Assembly (NCBI GenBank): GCA_023442905.1 | Contig: JAEZWY010000021.1 | Coordinates: forward strand, 1-9,790 | Direction of reading: 5' to 3' | DNA length: 9,790 nt | DNA from: Bacillota bacterium | Lineage (GTDB): Bacteria > Bacillota > Bacilli > Lactobacillales > Aerococcaceae | Part shown: positions 6,081 to 9,790 of the stretch, one piece after another | How positions within the stretch are numbered: position 1 is the stretch's first letter | Layout of the letters: the number at the start of each line of letters is the position of its first letter | The notes under the pieces: model-generated | What the model was told of the DNA's origin: nothing | Database searches by the model: none | The model's input: only the letters and a program-made list of their open reading frames with translations | Program-made: the position numbers and the translations under genes

Positions 6081-6090
6081 TGGATACCGG

Positions 6091-8163
6091 TTGTATCTAT
6101 CACAACGAGAAGCCATCATATTAGACCAGTTGTTATATAACCATTCGGGCATTCCCATCTCATCTTTTCAAAGTTTATTACAAGTGAGTAGGAGGACCGT
6201 CTATCGTGAAATTACTAATCTAGAGGAGTCCTTGAAGGCTTTAAATATTCAGATTGTGAATGAAAGAAATAAGGGCTATAGACTAGTAGGAAACGCTGAA
6301 ACCCTTGAGATGTTGAGAGAAGAGAATACGGAAAGAAACCAATATGTATTTTCAAAAGATGAACGTCAAGATGGGATTGTAACGACCTTATTAGTGAATG
6401 AAGCCCCAGTGACAGCTGACGTCTTAAGTCAGCAATTTGCCGTTAGTTTAAATACGATTTATCAAGATATAGATGCAATTGAAGACAATTTAGGGGCAAT
6501 TAGGCTCAACCGATTGCCTGCTCAAGGCTTTACGATTAAAACAGATGAAATCACTAATCGTAATATTGTGGCAACAAATATTTACAACAATCTATCACCA
6601 GCAGATAGTGTAACTTATTTATCCGACTTGACCGAAATTGGTGCATCACTTGATAAACCTTTCTTTCTCACTTTTATTTCAGACACTAGTTTACAGACTG
6701 TGCTAGAAAGTTTTAACCGTAGTGATATGACAGCGGATAGGAAAATGAACGATAGTCAGATAAGACCAGTCCTTATCCAGTTGGCATACGCTATTGACCG
6801 GATGAAAGCAGGTCATGCAATAGCTGATATTGTGCGTATTGAACAAGGTGTACCTAGTGATGTAGTAAATTTGGCTTATCAAATAACTGGCTATATTGCA
6901 GAACAGCTAAAGATAAATATTCCAATCAATGAGCGGAATTTACTAGTTAATCAACTTGAAGGGATCAATTTTAAAAATAAAGAATCTATTTTTAATGTAA
7001 ATTTTGATACCCAGTTATCCTATAAAGTCCAAAAGTTTATCCGTCTGGTTTCTGAAAAAACGGCTAACGATTTTAGGAAAGATAAGCGCTTATATAAAGG
7101 CTTAATTTCGCATATCCGGGCGGCCTTAAAAAGAATTGAAAATGATCCAATTACGACTTTTAAAGATACTAGTTTAGAACCGGTGGTTGACCAATATAAC
7201 GATTTATATGCTCAAGTAGAAGCAAGTTTTAAAGCGGTTTTTGCCACTGATATTTCCCATGAAGAAGTGGCCTATATTCTCATGCATTTTGCAGCCGCTT
7301 ATGAAGCGGGTCCAACATTAAATTACCAACCGCGGTTATTGGTGATTGTTTCTCATTATGGTGGTACTGGAAAGATTATTAAAGAGCGAATAGATAAACA
7401 GTTCCATGATATTTTTCAAGTGGATATTACGCAATTGTCCAAAATTGATCAATTAGATGTTGGGACTTATAGCATGATTTTGTCGACAGCAACTTTAAAG
7501 AATTTCCCGGTGGAATATCATTTGATTTCACCAGTATTAAGTGAACATGATATTGACTTATTAAAGGATTTTATAGCAACCTATAAAATTGGTCATAAAG
7601 ATCCGCTGACTAATCAGTTTAGTGATGATAATTACAAACTGACCTTTGAAGAAATGCGGGATTCCATCATGATTGCAGATGGTCTTTTAAAACAATTTAA
7701 GGTGGTAGATGTTGAAAGTAAGGCTAGTGTGGAAGAAACAATCCAAAGCCTTATTCAGGCATTAGAACCAGTAGAAATATCAAACGAGGAATTGGTAGCG
7801 CAAGCCATTATTAAAAGATATAAGACAACACCTATTGGTATACCCAATACGAATATGTCACTCTTTCATAGTGTGCATGCGAATGTGAAGCGACCGCTAT
7901 TTAAGGTTTATAATATATCGACACCTTTTAATGTAGAGGGTATGGATAGGCAAAAAATTCAATTACAGCGTATTCTCTTATTACTAGCACCAGCGCCTTT
8001 AGATATAAATGTGAAGACTGTCTTAGGTTGGATTAGTCAGTCAATTATTGAAAATAATATTAATACTGATCTATATAACAAGGGAAACGAAGCGGTTTTA
8101 AGGAACTTACTCAGTAGACTATTTGTTGAAGCAATACAGGAATCAGGGAAGGGTGATGATTAA
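6091..8163 (+). CDS. mtlR: PRD-containing transcriptional activator of the mannitol operon, MtlR
   Basis: DNA-binding activator whose activity is set by PTS phosphorylation. At 690 aa it matches the MtlR length (B. subtilis 694). Two N-terminal helix-turn-helix segments (about 8-60 and 92-150; SRRTVYREI at 33-41, SLNTIYQDI at 119-127) precede PRD1 (about 195-300), PRD2 (about 305-410), a IIB(Gat)-like domain (about 412-505) and a IIA(Mtl)-like domain (about 545-685). PRD2 keeps H341 and H399, and the IIA-like domain has H593, in the region of B. subtilis H599. Both PRD1 histidine positions read Gln (Q230, Q288). The IIB-like active-site cysteine is absent (VIVSHYGG at 418-425), and the protein has no cysteine anywhere. 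The start is TTG at 6091, 10 nt after AAAAGGAG (6073-6080); no other in-frame start lies nearby. The stop abuts the mtlF ATG, so the two are co-transcribed and perhaps translationally coupled. Confidence 0.93.
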   Translation: MYLSQREAIILDQLLYNHSGIPISSFQSLLQVSRRTVYREITNLEESLKALNIQIVNERNKGYRLVGNAETLEMLREENTERNQYVFSKDERQDGIVTTLLVNEAPVTADVLSQQFAVSLNTIYQDIDAIEDNLGAIRLNRLPAQGFTIKTDEITNRNIVATNIYNNLSPADSVTYLSDLTEIGASLDKPFFLTFISDTSLQTVLESFNRSDMTADRKMNDSQIRPVLIQLAYAIDRMKAGHAIADIVRIEQGVPSDVVNLAYQITGYIAEQLKINIPINERNLLVNQLEGINFKNKESIFNVNFDTQLSYKVQKFIRLVSEKTANDFRKDKRLYKGLISHIRAALKRIENDPITTFKDTSLEPVVDQYNDLYAQVEASFKAVFATDISHEEVAYILMHFAAAYEAGPTLNYQPRLLVIVSHYGGTGKIIKERIDKQFHDIFQVDITQLSKIDQLDVGTYSMILSTATLKNFPVEYHLISPVLSEHDIDLLKDFIATYKIGHKDPLTNQFSDDNYKLTFEEMRDSIMIADGLLKQFKVVDVESKASVEETIQSLIQALEPVEISNEELVAQAIIKRYKTTPIGIPNTNMSLFHSVHANVKRPLFKVYNISTPFNVEGMDRQKIQLQRILLLLAPAPLDINVKTVLGWISQSIIENNINTDLYNKGNEAVLRNLLSRLFVEAIQESGKGDD

Positions 8164-8610
8164 ATGTTATTGAATAAAAATATGATCAAAATAAACCAAC
8201 ATTATCAATCAAAAGAAGAAGCAATTCGTGCAGCAGGTAATCTATTAGTGGAAAATGATCATGTTGATGCTTCTTATGTGGAAGCTATGTTAGAACGTGA
8301 GAATGAAGTGACAACCTACATGGGAAACTTTATTGCCATTCCACATGGTACGGATGCGGCTAAAGCGAGTATCCATTCAACCGGTATTTCTGTGATACAA
8401 ATTCCCTTTGGTGTAGATTTTTCCGATGATCCTAGTGAGGAGAAAATGGCCATGGTGGTATTTGGTATCGCCGGGATTAACAATGAACACCTGGATTTAC
8501 TCTCTAAAATTGCTATCTTCTGTTCAACCCTTGATAATGTGGTGAAATTAGTGAACGCTGAAAATGAAGCAGAAATGATCGCTTTGTTGGATAGTGTTGA
8601 AGCGGCTTAA
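8164..8610 (+). CDS. mtlF: PTS mannitol-specific EIIA component
   Basis: Cytosolic phosphocarrier that accepts phosphate from HPr and passes it to C408 of MtlA. The 148-aa length is typical of a free-standing EIIA(Mtl). The active-site histidine is H61 in FIAIPHGT (56-63), and the second conserved histidine, H109, lies in NNEHL (106-110), matching H65 and H111 of the E. coli IIA domain. The gene begins directly after the mtlR stop (TAA-ATG, no gap). A Shine-Dalgarno-like AGGGTGAT at 8150-8157 lies inside mtlR, 6 nt before the ATG. ATG at 8182 (residue 7) is a less likely alternative. It is the last gene of the operon; the usual next gene, mtlD, is missing and a terminator follows. Confidence 0.95.
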   Translation: MLLNKNMIKINQHYQSKEEAIRAAGNLLVENDHVDASYVEAMLERENEVTTYMGNFIAIPHGTDAAKASIHSTGISVIQIPFGVDFSDDPSEEKMAMVVFGIAGINNEHLDLLSKIAIFCSTLDNVVKLVNAENEAEMIALLDSVEAA

Positions 8611-8626
8611 AATTAAAAAATTATAT

Positions 8627-8668
8627 GGCTATCTCATCTTGTGATATAAGGAGGAGATAGCTTTTTTT
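8627..8668 (+). terminator. Intrinsic terminator of the mtl operon
   Basis: A 14-nt stem pairs 8627-8640 with 8649-8662, with two wobble pairs, one A-G mismatch and an 8-nt loop. It is followed by seven T residues (8662-8668) and lies 16 bp past the mtlF stop. Confidence 0.9.
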
Positions 8669-8919
8669 GTCGTTAGATGATGTATAATAACCATTTTTTA
8701 AAGGTTTAAAATACAATAATGTCTAATTTTGTATTTATAATGTATATTTTATATAAATAAAAAACCTAAAATCCCATTATGATAAAGGTTATAAAACAAC
8801 CCAAAGTATATCGCGTGAATATCACTTATAAATATAGTAAACTAGAATTAGTCTTAAGGAATTCTTTATTTTTGAAGATTTCCGAAAAAATGAAGTTTAA
8901 GTAAAAGGAGATGGAAAAA
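8669..8919. other. AT-rich non-coding region upstream of the membrane protein gene
   Basis: No gene is supported here. Several -10-like hexamers occur (TATAAT at 8736-8741, TATAAA at 8827-8832, TATAGT at 8833-8838), but none has a convincing -35 at 16-18 bp. The promoter of the downstream gene therefore probably lies here but cannot be pinned down. A short ATG frame of 13 codons (8719-8760) lacks a ribosome-binding site. Confidence 0.5.
8903..8910 (+). promoter_or_regulatory. Ribosome-binding site that fixes the start at 8920
   Basis: AAAAGGAG ends at 8910, directly against an upstream in-frame ATG (8911-8913). The next ATG, at 8920-8922, has 9 nt of spacing and is the workable start. Confidence 0.8.
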
Positions 8920-9790
8920 ATGGATTTAGCAGGTTTATGGGCTAGTTTAGCTGCTAGCATACCAGCTTTTATTGGTGGTATTTTATTAATTATTGTTGCG
9001 TGGATCGTGGCGGTTTTAGTTAAAAAAGCTGTTGCAAAAGGTTTACGAGCAGCAGGTTTAGCAAGTCGCTTCGTAAAATGGAATATTGCAGAAACTGAGG
9101 ATCAAGCGGAAACAACGTTTGATACCATTGCACAAATTCTATACTACATTGTATGGGTGTTATTCTTACCGGGCATTTTCGATATGTTTGGTTTAACATC
9201 AATTGCGACACCAATTCGTGATATGACGGCAAATGCTTTGGCGTTCATCCCATCTATCGTAGGTGCAATCATCATCATGGTTGTAGCAGTAGTGGTAGCA
9301 CGTTTAGTGAAACAATTAGTTTATTCATTAGTAAAAACAGTGAATATCGATAAATATGTAGCCAAATTTACTGGTAATAAAACACAAGATGGACAAACAG
9401 CAGATACAATTGCAAATGTACTTTCTTATGTAGCGTATATTGTTGTCTTTATTCCAATTGCTGTAGTAGCTCTTGAAACATTAGGCATCTCTTCAATTGC
9501 GACACCAATTATCGGGGTATTAAATAGTGTTGCTGCTGCAATTCCAAATATCTTAGTAGCTGTTATTTTACTAGGTGTTGGATTTGCAATTGCTAAAGTG
9601 ATTGGTGACTTAGTACAAAACTTACTTGAAGGTACTGGTTTAAACAACTTATTTAACCGTGAAACTAGTGCAAGTACAAAAAATATCAATGTGTCAGAAA
9701 TCATTGGTCAAGTAGTTGCGGTAGTGATTGGTTTATTCTTTACAGTTGAAGCTTTAAATGTATTAAACTTAGCGATCTTAAACACTGTTG
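8920..9790 (+). CDS. Multi-repeat membrane protein of the conserved-TM-helix / mechanosensitive-channel-related family (partial, 3' end outside the window)
   Basis: Integral membrane protein open for 290 codons with no stop before the window edge. It is built from repeats of about 98 residues. Each repeat has a hydrophobic helix starting near a conserved Ile-Pro: SIPAFIGGILLI (13-24), FIPSIVGAIIIM (109-120) and AIPNILVAVILL (207-218), each ending in a basic or amphipathic stretch (KKAVAKGL, KQLVYSLVK, AKVIGDLVQNLL). Hydrophobic segments at about 69-92, 163-187 and 260-284 lie between them, and the linker TSIATPI (93-99) recurs as SSIATPI (191-197). This matches the 'conserved TM helix' repeat seen in CmpX-like proteins and at the N-terminus of some MscS relatives. 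No MscS beta-domain is seen in the visible part, so channel activity is not established. Starting at 8911 instead would add Met-Glu-Lys, but that ATG touches the Shine-Dalgarno. It is preceded by the mtl terminator, so it is a separate transcription unit. Confidence 0.85.
   Translation, partial: MDLAGLWASLAASIPAFIGGILLIIVAWIVAVLVKKAVAKGLRAAGLASRFVKWNIAETEDQAETTFDTIAQILYYIVWVLFLPGIFDMFGLTSIATPIRDMTANALAFIPSIVGAIIIMVVAVVVARLVKQLVYSLVKTVNIDKYVAKFTGNKTQDGQTADTIANVLSYVAYIVVFIPIAVVALETLGISSIATPIIGVLNSVAAAIPNILVAVILLGVGFAIAKVIGDLVQNLLEGTGLNNLFNRETSASTKNINVSEIIGQVVAVVIGLFFTVEALNVLNLAILNTV

Noticed and set aside
8719..8760. A 13-codon ATG frame in the gap after mtlF
   Set aside because: It is very short, has no properly spaced Shine-Dalgarno, and lies in an AT-rich stretch where such frames are expected by chance.
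9020..9704. Minus-strand open frames at 9020-9232 and 9426-9704
   Set aside because: Both are antisense to the repeat-containing membrane protein, whose plus-strand frame is uninterrupted from 8920 to the window end.

Overview
The window is low-GC DNA whose gene content, strong AGGAG-type ribosome-binding sites and PTS/PRD regulation point to a Firmicute of the order Lactobacillales. An Aerococcaceae- or Carnobacteriaceae-like host is a guess. It is ordinary chromosomal DNA: no insertion sequence, CRISPR array, rRNA, tRNA or phage gene is visible.

Layout. Positions 1-15 are probably the last codons of yidC. They are followed by jag/khpB (31-1020, +), an RNA-binding cell-elongation regulator, and a strong hairpin (1024-1061) that also lies at the 3' end of the convergent gene ade. 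ade (1074-2768, -) encodes adenine deaminase. The 410-bp gap upstream of ade carries a -10-only promoter, two candidate PurR operator pairs and two terminator hairpins. Next is a short-type, probably NAD-dependent 6-phosphogluconate dehydrogenase (3179-4075, -).

Divergent from it is a mannitol PTS operon in the order mtlA (EIICB, 4246-6051), mtlR (PRD activator, 6091-8163), mtlF (EIIA, 8164-8610), closed by a terminator at 8627-8668. The 170-bp gap between gnd and mtlA reads as a compact control region: a putative MtlR operator (4142-4163), an abutting cre site (4164-4178), then -35, -10 and a strong Shine-Dalgarno. After about 300 bp of AT-rich non-coding DNA, a multi-repeat membrane protein of the conserved-TM-helix / mechanosensitive-channel-related type starts at 8920 and runs off the window end.

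How the genes fit together. MtlA and MtlF import mannitol as mannitol-1-phosphate using phosphate from HPr, and MtlR turns the operon on when the PTS reports mannitol and no preferred sugar. The usual last gene, mtlD, is not in the operon. Ade salvages adenine to hypoxanthine and is probably under PurR control.

The most interesting points are: (i) MtlA carries a second, degenerate IIB domain without the phosphorylated cysteine; (ii) MtlR has no cysteine at all, and both expected PRD1 histidines read as glutamine; (iii) mtlD is absent; (iv) PurBox pairs flank the ade promoter. None amounts to a new system. Two gene starts (gnd and the membrane protein) should lie 9 bp downstream of the longest reading frame, because the Shine-Dalgarno sits directly on the upstream start codon.
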